Source: Pukyongiella litopenaei (GTDB lineage: Bacteria > Pseudomonadota > Alphaproteobacteria > Rhodobacterales > Rhodobacteraceae). Taken from it: 64,000 nt of DNA. The notes beneath the pieces were generated by a model, which made no database searches, had not been told where the DNA came from, and was given only the letters and a program-made list of their open reading frames with translations. Location of the stretch: positions 1,178,001 to 1,242,000 of the forward strand of contig NZ_CP027665.1 of NCBI RefSeq assembly GCF_003008555.2. The letters run 5' to 3'. Position numbers and translations under genes: made by a program. Every line of letters begins with the position of its first letter. Positions within the stretch are counted from its first letter, which is position 1. This document shows, piece by piece, positions 17,935-26,380 of this stretch.

Positions 17935-19275
17935 ATGGAGCGTCCCTATCGCGAGATACGCAAGATCGACCCCAGCCGCGGCGCGCTGACCGGGGACCGC
18001 ACGCCCAACGACCAGGACCGTATCGAGATCGGCCCGACCCGGCTGGCCCTGCAGGAATGGGAGGCGGCGGGGCTGGCCCTGCCCAACCTGCCGCGCATGC
18101 GCGAATACCGCTGGAGCCGGCTGACGCGGGCGGTGGTGGATCGCGGCTATGCCGGGCTGCTGATGTTCGACCCGCTCAATATCCGCTACGCCACCGACAG
18201 CACCAACATGCAGCTCTGGAACGCCCATAACCCGTTCCGGGCGCTGCTGCTATGCGCCGATGGCTACATGGTGATCTGGGACTACAGGAACTCGCCCTTC
18301 CTTTCGACCTTCAACCCGCTGGTGCGCGAACAGCGCAGCGGCGCGGATCTGTTCTATTTCGACCGCGGCGACAAGGTGGACGTGGCCGCCGATGTCTTTG
18401 CCAACGAGGTGCGCGTCCTGCTGGGCGAACACGCCCCCGGCAACCGCAGGCTGGCGGTGGACAAGGTGATGTTGCACGGCCTGCGCGCGCTCGAGTCACA
18501 GGGGTTCGAGATCATGGAAGGCGAAGAGGTCACCGAAAAGACCCGTGCGGTAAAGGGCGCGGACGAGATTGCGGCGATGCGCTGTGCCCATCACGCCTGC
18601 GACATGGCGGTGCGCGAGATGGAGGAATTTGCCCGCGCCAATGTGGGTGACGGCAGGACCTGCGAGGATGACATCTGGGCGGTGCTGCATGCCGGGAATA
18701 TCCGCCGCGGCGGCGAATGGATCGAAACCCGCCTGCTGGCGTCGGGGCCGCGCACCAACCCGTGGTTCCAGGAATGCGGGCCGCGCATCTGCCAGCGCAA
18801 CGAGATCATCAGCTTCGACACCGATCTGATCGGGTCCTACGGGATCTGTATCGACATCTCGCGCAGCTGGTGGATCGGCGACCGCGCACCGCGTCCCGAC
18901 ATGATCCATGCCATGCGCCATGCCCATGAACACATCATGACCAATATCGGGATGCTGCGCCCCGGCGTGACCATCCCGGAACTGACCGCCAACGGTCACC
19001 GGCTCGAGGACAGATACCAGGCGCAGAAATACGGCTGCATGATGCACGGCGTCGGCCTGTGCGATGAATGGCCGCTGGTGGCCTATCCCGACAAGGCGGT
19101 GGCCGGCGCCTATGACTATGCGCTGGAGCCCGGCATGGTGCTGTGCGTCGAGGCCTGCGTCGGCGAGGTGGGCGGCGATTTCTCGATCAAGCTGGAAGAC
19201 CAGGTGCTGATCACCGAGGACGGGCACGAGAACCTGACCACCTATCCCTTCGACAGCGTGCTAATGGGGGGCTGA
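17935..19275 (+). CDS. dddP: DMSP lyase DddP (M24-fold metalloenzyme)
   Basis: This 446-aa protein cleaves dimethylsulfoniopropionate to dimethyl sulfide and acrylate. It is related to M24 aminopeptidases. Counting from the ATG, the five metal ligands fall at Asp295 and Asp307 (FDTDL, CIDIS), His371 (MMHGVGLCDEWP), Glu406 (VLCVEACVG) and Glu421 (KLEDQV). Catalytic Asp377 and Tyr366 are also present, all at the positions published for Roseobacter DddP. The N-terminal motif NIRYATDSTNMQLWNAHNPF is highly conserved in the family. It carries the clearest marine-Roseobacter signal in the window. No acrylate-utilisation gene is adjacent; the neighbours are an N-demethylase-like gene and a tungstate sensor. 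Confidence 0.96.
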   Translation: MERPYREIRKIDPSRGALTGDRTPNDQDRIEIGPTRLALQEWEAAGLALPNLPRMREYRWSRLTRAVVDRGYAGLLMFDPLNIRYATDSTNMQLWNAHNPFRALLLCADGYMVIWDYRNSPFLSTFNPLVREQRSGADLFYFDRGDKVDVAADVFANEVRVLLGEHAPGNRRLAVDKVMLHGLRALESQGFEIMEGEEVTEKTRAVKGADEIAAMRCAHHACDMAVREMEEFARANVGDGRTCEDDIWAVLHAGNIRRGGEWIETRLLASGPRTNPWFQECGPRICQRNEIISFDTDLIGSYGICIDISRSWWIGDRAPRPDMIHAMRHAHEHIMTNIGMLRPGVTIPELTANGHRLEDRYQAQKYGCMMHGVGLCDEWPLVAYPDKAVAGAYDYALEPGMVLCVEACVGEVGGDFSIKLEDQVLITEDGHENLTTYPFDSVLMGG

Positions 19276-19356
19276 CCGGCCATCCCGCCCGTGGCCGTCT
19301 TGCGCGGGCGCGGGATATGGCGCATCGTTGCCGCCCAGCAGCAGGGGCGAAACGCG

Positions 19357-20232
19357 ATGAACGATGACGGCAGGCCGGCCTTTCTGACCACCAGGGAAGT
19401 GGCCGATCTGCTGCGGGTGAAGGAACGCAAGGTCTATGACCTGGTTGCCGCCGACGAGATCCCGCACCGGCGGATCACCGGCAAGCTGCTGTTCCCCTCC
19501 GCCGAGATCATGGCATGGGTCGGTGGCGAACCGTCGGTTGCGGGCGCCGAGCGACCCGCGGTCCTGACCGGTTCGCACGATCCGCTGCTGGACTGGGCGC
19601 TGCGCGACTCGGGCTGCGGGCTGGCGGCGCTGGTGAACGGGTCGCTGGGCGGGCTGGATCTCTATGCGCAGGGCGGGGCCGTGGCCTGCGGGTTGCACCT
19701 GCCCGAAGAGGAGGACGGCTGGAATATCGCAACCGTCGCCGCACGCGGGCTGCGCGACTGCGTGCTGATCGGGTGGGCCGCACGCGCGCGTGGATTGATC
19801 CTCGGCGCCGGGGTTCGGGACCGGGTGACCGGCTTTGCTGACCTGCGCGGGCTGCGCATCGCCCTGCGCCAGCCCCAAGCCGGCACCAGCGCCCTGTTCG
19901 ACCGGCTGTGCCACGAGGCCGGAATGACCGCCGCCGATCTGACCGCAGCGCCCGGGGTGGCGCGCACCGAAAGCGAGGCCGCGATCTCGGTTGCCGACGG
20001 CGCCGCCGACACCGCGCTGGGCATCGAGGCGATGGCCCGCCGTTTCGGGCTGGATTTCCTGCCGCTGATGCAGGAACGGTTCGACCTGCTGATCGACCGG
20101 CGCGCCTATTTCACCGCGCCGGTTCAGCAGCTTCTGGCCTTTGCACGGACGGATGCGCTGACGGAAAAGGCCGCAGCCATGGGCGGCTACGACCTGTCCG
20201 GGCTGGGCACGGTGCGCTGGCTGTCGCCCTGA
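19357..20232 (+). CDS. Excisionase-type HTH plus periplasmic-binding-like domain regulator (probable tungstate/molybdate sensor)
   Basis: This 291-aa protein has an N-terminal MerR/excisionase-like helix-turn-helix (FLTTREVADLLRVKERKVYD, PHRRITGKLLFPSAEIMAWV, residues 9-55). It is fused to a type 2 periplasmic-binding-protein-like domain (about 70-291; DRVTGFADLRGLRIALRQPQ, AAPGVARTESEAAISVADGA). It has no signal peptide, so the binding domain works in the cytoplasm as an effector sensor. It is convergent with tupBCA, ending 6 bases from tupA, so oxyanion-responsive control of that transporter is the best inference. The ATG at 19357 is preceded by GGGGCG; an upstream start at 19291 would run into the dddP 3' region. 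Confidence 0.8.
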   Translation: MNDDGRPAFLTTREVADLLRVKERKVYDLVAADEIPHRRITGKLLFPSAEIMAWVGGEPSVAGAERPAVLTGSHDPLLDWALRDSGCGLAALVNGSLGGLDLYAQGGAVACGLHLPEEEDGWNIATVAARGLRDCVLIGWAARARGLILGAGVRDRVTGFADLRGLRIALRQPQAGTSALFDRLCHEAGMTAADLTAAPGVARTESEAAISVADGAADTALGIEAMARRFGLDFLPLMQERFDLLIDRRAYFTAPVQQLLAFARTDALTEKAAAMGGYDLSGLGTVRWLSP

Positions 20233-20238
20233 TCCGCG

Positions 20239-21063
20239 TCAGCCGCCCGCGTTGGGAAAGAACAGCTGCTGGCCATCGACCTTGAACCCGGCGATGGCGG
20301 CCTGGCCTTCGTCCGACAGCACCCAGTCGACGAATTTCTGGCCCTGTTCGGCCTTCACGTTCGGATGCTTGTCGGGGCTGACCAGGATGATGCCATACTG
20401 GTTGAACAGCCGCTCGTCGCCTTCCACCGCGATCGTGTAGTCGCCCTTGTTGCCAAAGGCGATCCAGGTGGCGCGGTCGGTCATGATATAGGCGCCCATG
20501 GCGGTGCCGGTGTTCAGCGTGGCGCCCATGCCCGAACCGGTTTCGCGATACCAGTCGCCGGACGAGCCCTGCGCATCGACACCCGCCGCTTTCCACAGCC
20601 GCAGCTCGGCCTTGTTGGTGCCGCTGTCATCGCCGCGTGACGCGAACGGGACCTCGGCCGCGGCGATCTTCTGCAGCGCCGCGACCACGTCCGACATGCC
20701 GCCGATCCCCGCCGGATCGGCCGGCGGGCCGACGATGACGAAATCGTTGTACATCACGTCCTGGCGCAACACCCCGTCGCCATCGGCGACGAATTTCTCT
20801 TCCGCCGGCTTGGCGTGCACGAACAGCACGTCGCCATCCCCGTTGGCCGCGTTCTTGATGGCCTGGCCGGTCCCCACCGCGACCACGCGCACCTCGATGC
20901 CGGTTTCATCCTGGAACATCGGCAGGATATGGTCGAACAGGCCCGAATTCTGGGTCGACGTGGTGGATTGCACCACGATGAAATCGTCCGCGGCCGCGAC
21001 CGGCAGGGCTGGCAGGGCCAGCAAGGCTGCGGCAGCCGCCGCGATGGCTGTGCGTCTGAACAT
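20239..21063 (-). CDS. tupA: Tungstate ABC transporter, substrate-binding protein
   Basis: This 274-aa protein has the signal peptide MFRRTAIAAAAAALLALPAL and the TupA signature VVQSTTSTQNSGLFDHILP, which contributes the oxyanion-binding loop. It also has VGTGQAIKNAANGDGDVLFV and PFASRGDDSGTNKAELRLW. It captures tungstate in the periplasm for the TupBC importer. It is the third gene of tupB-tupC-tupA on the minus strand, 20 bases after tupC. It is convergent with the HTH-binding-protein regulator. Confidence 0.93.
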   Translation of the reverse strand: MFRRTAIAAAAAALLALPALPVAAADDFIVVQSTTSTQNSGLFDHILPMFQDETGIEVRVVAVGTGQAIKNAANGDGDVLFVHAKPAEEKFVADGDGVLRQDVMYNDFVIVGPPADPAGIGGMSDVVAALQKIAAAEVPFASRGDDSGTNKAELRLWKAAGVDAQGSSGDWYRETGSGMGATLNTGTAMGAYIMTDRATWIAFGNKGDYTIAVEGDERLFNQYGIILVSPDKHPNVKAEQGQKFVDWVLSDEGQAAIAGFKVDGQQLFFPNAGG

Positions 21064-21083
21064 GGAAACTCCCTCGCTCTTAT

Positions 21084-21878
21084 TCAGAATGTCCGCTGGG
21101 ACGGCTGCAGGTGCAGCCGCCCGTCACGCCAGGCGATGGCCGCATCGGACCGGGGCGCGTTCAGCACCTGCGCCACCGGCCCGTATTCGGCCACCCGCCC
21201 GTCATGAAGAAACACCAGATCGTCGCCCAGGCGCCGGGCCTGCCCCGGATCATGGGTCACCATCACGACGGTCACGCCGTCCCCATGCGCCTCGTTCACG
21301 AGATCCTCGATCATCTGCGTCGATTGCGGATCGAGGCTGGATGTCGGTTCATCGAGAAACAGGACCCGCGGGTGGCAGGCCAGTGCGCGGGCCACCGTCA
21401 GCCGCTGCTGTTCGCCGCCCGACAACACGCGGGCCGGCCGCCGGGCGAGATGGCAGAGACGGGCGCGCTGCATGGCTTCGTCTTCGCGGGCGCGGCGTTC
21501 GTCGCGCCGAAGCCCGCGCACCGACAGCGCGAAACGCAGGTTCGCGCGAACAGAGCGGCGCAGCATCACCGGGCGCTGGAACACCATCGCCTGCAACCGG
21601 CGGGCGGCCCGGTCCAGCGGGCGGCCCTCCCACAGCACCGCGCCCGCCGAAGGCTGCAACAGCCCGTGCAGCAGGCGCAGGGTCAGGCTCTTGCCCGCGC
21701 CGTTGGGCCCCATGATCACGGTGCGGCGGCCCGGCCGGATCACCAGGTCAAGCCCGTCGATCAGCCGCGCGCCACCGGCCTCGAATGTCAGGCCGCGGGC
21801 TTCGAGCAGGCCGGGCGCGGCCTGCTGCCGCTGCGCGGGCATGGCCGACGGGGCGGAATGCAGCGCCAGGTCAGACAT
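21084..21878 (-). CDS. tupC: Tungstate ABC transporter, ATPase
   Basis: This 264-aa ABC ATPase has Walker A IMGPNGAGKSLTLRLLHGLL, Q-loop AMVFQRPVMLRRSV, signature VLSGGEQQRLTVARALA, Walker B VLFLDEPTSSLD and switch histidine MVTHDP. Its first eight bases overlap the end of tupB. It energises tungstate import with TupB. Confidence 0.92.
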   Translation of the reverse strand: MSDLALHSAPSAMPAQRQQAAPGLLEARGLTFEAGGARLIDGLDLVIRPGRRTVIMGPNGAGKSLTLRLLHGLLQPSAGAVLWEGRPLDRAARRLQAMVFQRPVMLRRSVRANLRFALSVRGLRRDERRAREDEAMQRARLCHLARRPARVLSGGEQQRLTVARALACHPRVLFLDEPTSSLDPQSTQMIEDLVNEAHGDGVTVVMVTHDPGQARRLGDDLVFLHDGRVAEYGPVAQVLNAPRSDAAIAWRDGRLHLQPSQRTF

Positions 21879-22578
21879 AGGCCGCCCTCACCGCCGATGC
21901 CCGCAGCGCCATCACCGCCGCGTTGATGGAAAAGGCGATCGCCAGCAGCACCACGCCCAGCGCCAGCGCCAGTTCGAGGTTCCCCTTCGAGGTTTCCAGC
22001 GCGATGGTCGTGGTCATCACGCGGGTGACATGGTTGATGTTGCCCCCAACGATGATCACCGCGCCGACCTCGGCCACCGCGCGGCCGAACCCGGCCAGCG
22101 CCACGGTCAGCAGGCTGTAGCGGGCATCCCACAGCAACGCCGCGACCCGGTCCAGCGGCCCCACGCCCAGCGATTCGAACTGCTCGGCATATTCGCTCAG
22201 CAGATCCTCGACCACCTGCTTGGTCAGCGCAGCGACGATCGGCGTGACCAGAATGGTCTGGGCGATGATCATCGCCATCGGCGTATAGAGCAGCCCCAGC
22301 GGCCCCAGCGGCCCGGCGGCGGAGAGCATCAGATAGACGGTCAGCCCCACCACCACCGGCGGCAGCCCCATCAGCGCGTTCAGCACCACGGCGACCAAGG
22401 CCCGGCCGGGAAAGCGGAACGCGCCGACCAGCGCCCCCATCGGCAGGCCGATCACGCAGGCGACCGCCACTGCGGTGAGCGTGACGCGCAGCGACAGCCC
22501 GATGATCTCGGCCAGATCGCGATCGCCGGCGAGGATCAGCCCCAAGGCGTCGGTAAGTATGCCACCAAACCCGTCCAT
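21871..22578 (-). CDS. tupB: Tungstate ABC transporter, permease
   Basis: This membrane protein of about 235 aa has five or six helices and the EAA-type coupling loop near EYAEQFESLGVGPLDRVAAL; the C-terminal part VAEVGAVIIVGGNINHVTRV is typical of TupB/WtpB. The start at 22578 (MDGFGGILTDALGLILAGDR) has AGGA almost abutting the ATG. A further in-frame ATG at 22614 would add twelve residues (MHFFPSGGINAG) and cannot be excluded. It is the first gene of the tup operon. Confidence 0.9.
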   Translation of the reverse strand: MDGFGGILTDALGLILAGDRDLAEIIGLSLRVTLTAVAVACVIGLPMGALVGAFRFPGRALVAVVLNALMGLPPVVVGLTVYLMLSAAGPLGPLGLLYTPMAMIIAQTILVTPIVAALTKQVVEDLLSEYAEQFESLGVGPLDRVAALLWDARYSLLTVALAGFGRAVAEVGAVIIVGGNINHVTRVMTTTIALETSKGNLELALALGVVLLAIAFSINAAVMALRASAVRAAYV

Positions 22579-22679
22579 TCCTGCATTGATTCCACCAGAC
22601 GGGAAAAAATGCAAGAAAATGCACCCTCACGACAGAAGACACCGGGCCGGACGGTGATGCGCCCGGCCCGGCGGGCCGC

Positions 22680-23648
22680 CTACCAGAGCGCGACCGGGTT
22701 GATGATCATCTGCACGGTTCCCTTGATCCGCGCCTGCCCCAGGACGAACATGAATTCCTGCACGCCCTGCGCGACCAGCGGGCCGGTATTCATGGTTTCC
22801 AGGATATAGATGCCACGCTTGGCCAGCAGTTCCACATGGCCATAGAACACCCCGTCGCCCTCGGCGGGCGGCACCGCTTCGAGCCCCCAGGTGTCGGCAC
22901 CCACCGCCATCGGGTCCATATCCCCCACATAGGCGGTGGCGGCGTTGTCGAGCCCCGGTTCCTGGCTGACCCATCCGGCGGGATCCGATTCCAGCTTGGC
23001 GTCGGTCCAGCCGGTATGGAACAGCACCACGTCGCCGGGATTGACGGTGACGCCCTGCGCCTCCATCGCCGCCTTGACGTCATCGGTGGTGATCACCTGC
23101 CCGCCTTCCAGCGCCTCGACGCCGAAATGCCCGGCCATGTCCACGATCACGCCGCGCGCGACCAGCGGCGGGATCTGGTGCACCCCCAGTTTCTGCAACC
23201 CGGTGATGTTCACGAAATCCCGGGCGTTGTTGCAGTTGTAGTAGATGTTCGCTTCGCCCAGGTGGCCCAGCCCGTCGATCTGCGGCCCGGTGCCGAACCA
23301 GAGCTGCGCCAGGTCGTCGTTATAGGACGCGTCCCAGCCGAAATCTCCGGTCAGGGTGCGGCCGTTATGCTGCCCCGGCGACACCACCTGCAGCGAGGTC
23401 GAGCGGGGCGGAAAGGCCGGCATCTTGGGATCGACGACGATGCCGAGCGGCGCGCTGTTGCCGGTCTTGACCAGCTTGAGCGCCTCCAACGTCCGGTCCG
23501 GGCTGACGTGATTGGCGGCGCCGATCTGGTCGTCCGCCCCCCATTTCGAGGGAACGCAATCCTCGGCCCAGGCGGGCGACAGGCCCGGTCCCAATGCGGC
23601 AGCAGCGGCCACGGTCGCAGCCAGGGTTGCGGTTTTCAGTCTGATCAT
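22680..23648 (-). CDS. Exported cyclase-family (kynurenine formamidase-like) protein
   Basis: This 322-aa protein starts at MIRLKTATLAATVAAAAALG with a Sec signal peptide (cleavage near AWA-ED). It belongs to the PF04199 cyclase fold, with metal-binding candidates in GLGHLGEANIYYN, in GVIVDMAGHFGVEAL and in VVLFHTGWTDAK. An AGGAGG ribosome site precedes the ATG. The substrate is unknown; family members hydrolyse formamides or cyclic amides. It lies upstream of tupB on the same strand but 100 bases away, so linkage to tungstate uptake is doubtful. Confidence 0.83.
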   Translation of the reverse strand: MIRLKTATLAATVAAAAALGPGLSPAWAEDCVPSKWGADDQIGAANHVSPDRTLEALKLVKTGNSAPLGIVVDPKMPAFPPRSTSLQVVSPGQHNGRTLTGDFGWDASYNDDLAQLWFGTGPQIDGLGHLGEANIYYNCNNARDFVNITGLQKLGVHQIPPLVARGVIVDMAGHFGVEALEGGQVITTDDVKAAMEAQGVTVNPGDVVLFHTGWTDAKLESDPAGWVSQEPGLDNAATAYVGDMDPMAVGADTWGLEAVPPAEGDGVFYGHVELLAKRGIYILETMNTGPLVAQGVQEFMFVLGQARIKGTVQMIINPVALW

Positions 23649-23741
23649 GTTTTGCCTCCTCCCAATGGCCGGGGCGGGCTGCGCCGGCCTGGCGAGGGCG
23701 ACTATAGTCCGGGAAACCGCCATCGCGAAGGCCGCAGGTCG

Positions 23742-24680
23742 CTATCCCGCGCCGCCCAGAATGGCCAGCCAGATCCAGACGGTGAAAATCGTTGCGCCGG
23801 TGGCAATCAGCACCGAGGACGCGGCAACCCGTTTCGCGCGGCCATACATGTTGGCAAAGATGTAGGCGTTGAACCCCGGCGCCATCGCCGCGTTCACGAC
23901 GGCCGAGCGGAACAGGTCCTGCGGCAGCGACATCGCGGTGCCGAAGGTCCAGACCAGCGCCGGGTGCAGCAGCAGCGACACGGCACAGACATAGATGATG
24001 GTGCGCAGGTCGCCCTCGGGGCGATATTGCACCAGCACGCCGCCCAGCGCGAACAACGCCCCCGGCAGGGCGGCGCGGGCAACCATGGCGAGCGCCCCGT
24101 CCAGCGCCTCGGGCAGGGCGAGACCGGTCAGGTTGACCAGGAACCCCAGCCCGATGGCCAGGATCAGCAGGTTCCGGAACATGGCGTTGAGCACCGACGC
24201 GACCATCGCCCGCCCGCTCTTGCCCCGGTGGCGGACGATCTCCATCACGGTGATGCCGATGCCGTAGCAGAACGGCGAATGAAAGGCGATGATCGCGTAG
24301 TTGCCGGTCAGGTTGCCGGCGCCATAGGCGCGTTCGGTGATCGGCAGCCCCAGCAGGATCGAGTTCGAGAACAGGCAGCAGAACCCGATCGCGACGCTGT
24401 CTTCCCAGTCGCGGCGAAAGATCAGCCGCGCGCCGTAGAGACCGGCGAGAAAGCACAGCAGCGCCCCGGCATAGAAACTGCCCAGCAGGCGGGCATCCAG
24501 GCTGGCCGACAGGTCCAGCCCGGCGATGGCGCGGAACAGCAGGCAGGGGATCGCCACGCTCTGGGTGAATTTCATGATCCCGTCGATCTGGCCGGCGCTG
24601 AACCAGCCGCCCCGCGTCGCCGCGTAGCCCGCGCCGATGACCAGGAAGACCGGCAGGATGACGTCGATCAGGGTCTGCAT
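23742..24680 (-). CDS. AEC (auxin efflux carrier) family transporter
   Basis: This hydrophobic protein of about 312 aa has ten predicted membrane helices split into two halves, starting MQTLIDVILPVFLVIGAGYA. The conserved segment NSILLGLPITERAYG is typical of AEC family permeases, which export or exchange organic anions in bacteria. The N-terminal half ends near the basic loop VRHRGKSGR. The substrate cannot be read. It precedes the cyclase-family gene on the same strand by about 90 bases. Confidence 0.85.
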   Translation of the reverse strand: MQTLIDVILPVFLVIGAGYAATRGGWFSAGQIDGIMKFTQSVAIPCLLFRAIAGLDLSASLDARLLGSFYAGALLCFLAGLYGARLIFRRDWEDSVAIGFCCLFSNSILLGLPITERAYGAGNLTGNYAIIAFHSPFCYGIGITVMEIVRHRGKSGRAMVASVLNAMFRNLLILAIGLGFLVNLTGLALPEALDGALAMVARAALPGALFALGGVLVQYRPEGDLRTIIYVCAVSLLLHPALVWTFGTAMSLPQDLFRSAVVNAAMAPGFNAYIFANMYGRAKRVAASSVLIATGATIFTVWIWLAILGGAG

Positions 24681-24761
24681 GACGGGCAACCGCAGCGCCG
24701 GTTGCTGGCGGCGGGAGCCTCCGGCGGGGATATTTGGGGCAAGAGGAAGATGCCGGCCCGC

Positions 24762-25559
24762 CTAGACCGGCAGGCGCAGGGTCATGCCGTCATGGGCGGG
24801 CGTGACGTTGTCCGGCGTGTCGTTGGTGACCTCGTCGTAATCCATGTCGATATGCATGTTGGTCAGAACCGCCTGTTTCGGTTTCGCCTGCGCGATCCAG
24901 TCCAGCGACCGTTCCAGATGCGCATGGGTGGGGTGCGGGTCGCGGCGCAGCGCATCGACGATCCAGATGTCGAGATCGCGCAGTTCGTCCCAGGCGGCAT
25001 CGTAGATCTCGGCCACGTCGGGCAGGTAGGCCAGCCCGCCGATCCGGAACCCCAGCGCGTCGATGCTGCCATGGCCGACGGTGAACGGACGGAACGGGAT
25101 CGGGCCGCCGGCGCCGTCGATGGTGAACGCGCCGTCGATGGTCTTCAGGTCGAGGATCGGGGGATAGGGCGAATCGTCGGGCTGCACGAAGGCGTATCCG
25201 AAACGCGACAGCAGCGCCTCCTGCGTATGCGGGTCGGCCCAGACCGGAATGCGCGCGCGCATGTTGAACACGACCATGCGCAAATCGTCGATGCCATGCA
25301 CATGATCGGCGTGGAAATGGGTATAGACCACCGCGTCCAGGCGCCCCACCCCGGCATCGAGGAGCTGGCTGCGCAGATCGGGCGAGGTGTCGATCAGCAC
25401 CGAGGTGGTGCCATTGTCGCCCGTGCGTTCGACCAGCAGCGAACAGCGGCGGCGGCGGTTGCGGGGATTTGACGGGTCGCACCGGCCCCAGTGGCCGCCG
25501 ATGCGCGGCACCCCGCCTGACGAACCGCTGCCGAGGATGGTAAAGGTCAGCCCGGCCAT
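24762..25559 (-). CDS. MBL-fold metallo-hydrolase (PhnP/RNase Z-like)
   Basis: This 265-aa protein has the metallo-beta-lactamase signature THFHADHVHGIDDL (HxHxDH), an upstream CDPSNPRNRRRRCS segment, and further ligands in PFTVGHGS and LTNMHIDMDYDE. It resembles PhnP-type cyclic phosphodiesterases. Its ATG overlaps the TatD gene's TGA (TGATG). It is the last gene of the dac-tmk-holB-tatD operon, a standard alphaproteobacterial order. Confidence 0.88.
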   Translation of the reverse strand: MAGLTFTILGSGSSGGVPRIGGHWGRCDPSNPRNRRRRCSLLVERTGDNGTTSVLIDTSPDLRSQLLDAGVGRLDAVVYTHFHADHVHGIDDLRMVVFNMRARIPVWADPHTQEALLSRFGYAFVQPDDSPYPPILDLKTIDGAFTIDGAGGPIPFRPFTVGHGSIDALGFRIGGLAYLPDVAEIYDAAWDELRDLDIWIVDALRRDPHPTHAHLERSLDWIAQAKPKQAVLTNMHIDMDYDEVTNDTPDNVTPAHDGMTLRLPV

Positions 25560-26380
25560 CAGGCCGCCGCCCGGTCATGCACGGCCTTGGTGAACAGCCG
25601 GTCGAAATTGGCCTGGGTCTGCGCGGCAAAGGCGGCATAGTCCATGCCGAACAGGTCGGCTCCGACACGCGCGGTATGGGCGGTGAAGGCGGGTTCGTTG
25701 CGTTTGCCGCGATGCGGCGGCGGCGCCAGGTAGGGCGCGTCGGTTTCCACCAGGATACGGTCCACCGGCGCGGCGGCGAAGATATCGCGCAGCCCGGTGC
25801 TGCGCGGGAAGGCGGCGATGCCGGACATCGACAGGTAGAAGCCCAGGTCCAGCGCGGCACCGGCCAGCGCGGCGGAGGAGGAAAAGCAGTGCATCACGCA
25901 GTCATAGGCGCCGTTGGCGTGCTCTTCGGTCAGGATCCTTGCCATGTCGTCATCGGCGGCGCGGGCGTGGATGATCAGCGGCAGCCCGGTTTCACGCGCC
26001 GCCGCGATATGGATGCGCAGGCTGTCCTTCTGCACCTGCGCGCTCTCGGCGGTATAGTGATAGTCGAGCCCGGTTTCGCCGATACCGACGAATTTCGGAT
26101 GCCGCGCCAGCGCGACCAGCTGGTCCACGGTGGCCATCGGTTCCTCTGCCGCGCTCATCGGGTGGGTGCCGGCGGCGTAGAATACTGGTGCGTGCGCCTC
26201 GGCGATGGCGCGCACGGCGGGTTCGTTGCGCAGCCGCGTGCAGATGGTGACCATCCGGGTGACCCCGGCGGCGGCGGCGCGGGCGACGATGCCGTCGAGC
26301 TGACCCTCGAAATCCGGGAAATCGAGGTGGCAGTGGCTGTCAGTGATCTCGGCGGTGGTTTGGGGTTCGGTGCTCGTCAT
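25559..26380 (-). CDS. TatD-family metal-dependent DNase
   Basis: This 273-aa TIM-barrel hydrolase begins with DSHCHLDFPDFEGQLDGIV, which carries the first metal-ligand histidines. It continues with GIGETGLDYHY, LPLIIHARAADDDM, CVMHCFSSSAALAGAAL and ILVETDAPYLAPPPHRGKRN. TatD proteins have 3'-5' exonuclease/endonuclease activity in DNA turnover. The start overlaps the holB stop by 4 bases. Confidence 0.92.
   Translation of the reverse strand: MTSTEPQTTAEITDSHCHLDFPDFEGQLDGIVARAAAAGVTRMVTICTRLRNEPAVRAIAEAHAPVFYAAGTHPMSAAEEPMATVDQLVALARHPKFVGIGETGLDYHYTAESAQVQKDSLRIHIAAARETGLPLIIHARAADDDMARILTEEHANGAYDCVMHCFSSSAALAGAALDLGFYLSMSGIAAFPRSTGLRDIFAAAPVDRILVETDAPYLAPPPHRGKRNEPAFTAHTARVGADLFGMDYAAFAAQTQANFDRLFTKAVHDRAAA

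Noticed and set aside
22836-25472. Plus-strand open frame of 878 codons opposite the cyclase, AEC and MBL genes
   Set aside because: It spans three recognised minus-strand genes and has low-complexity composition typical of antisense GC-rich frames.
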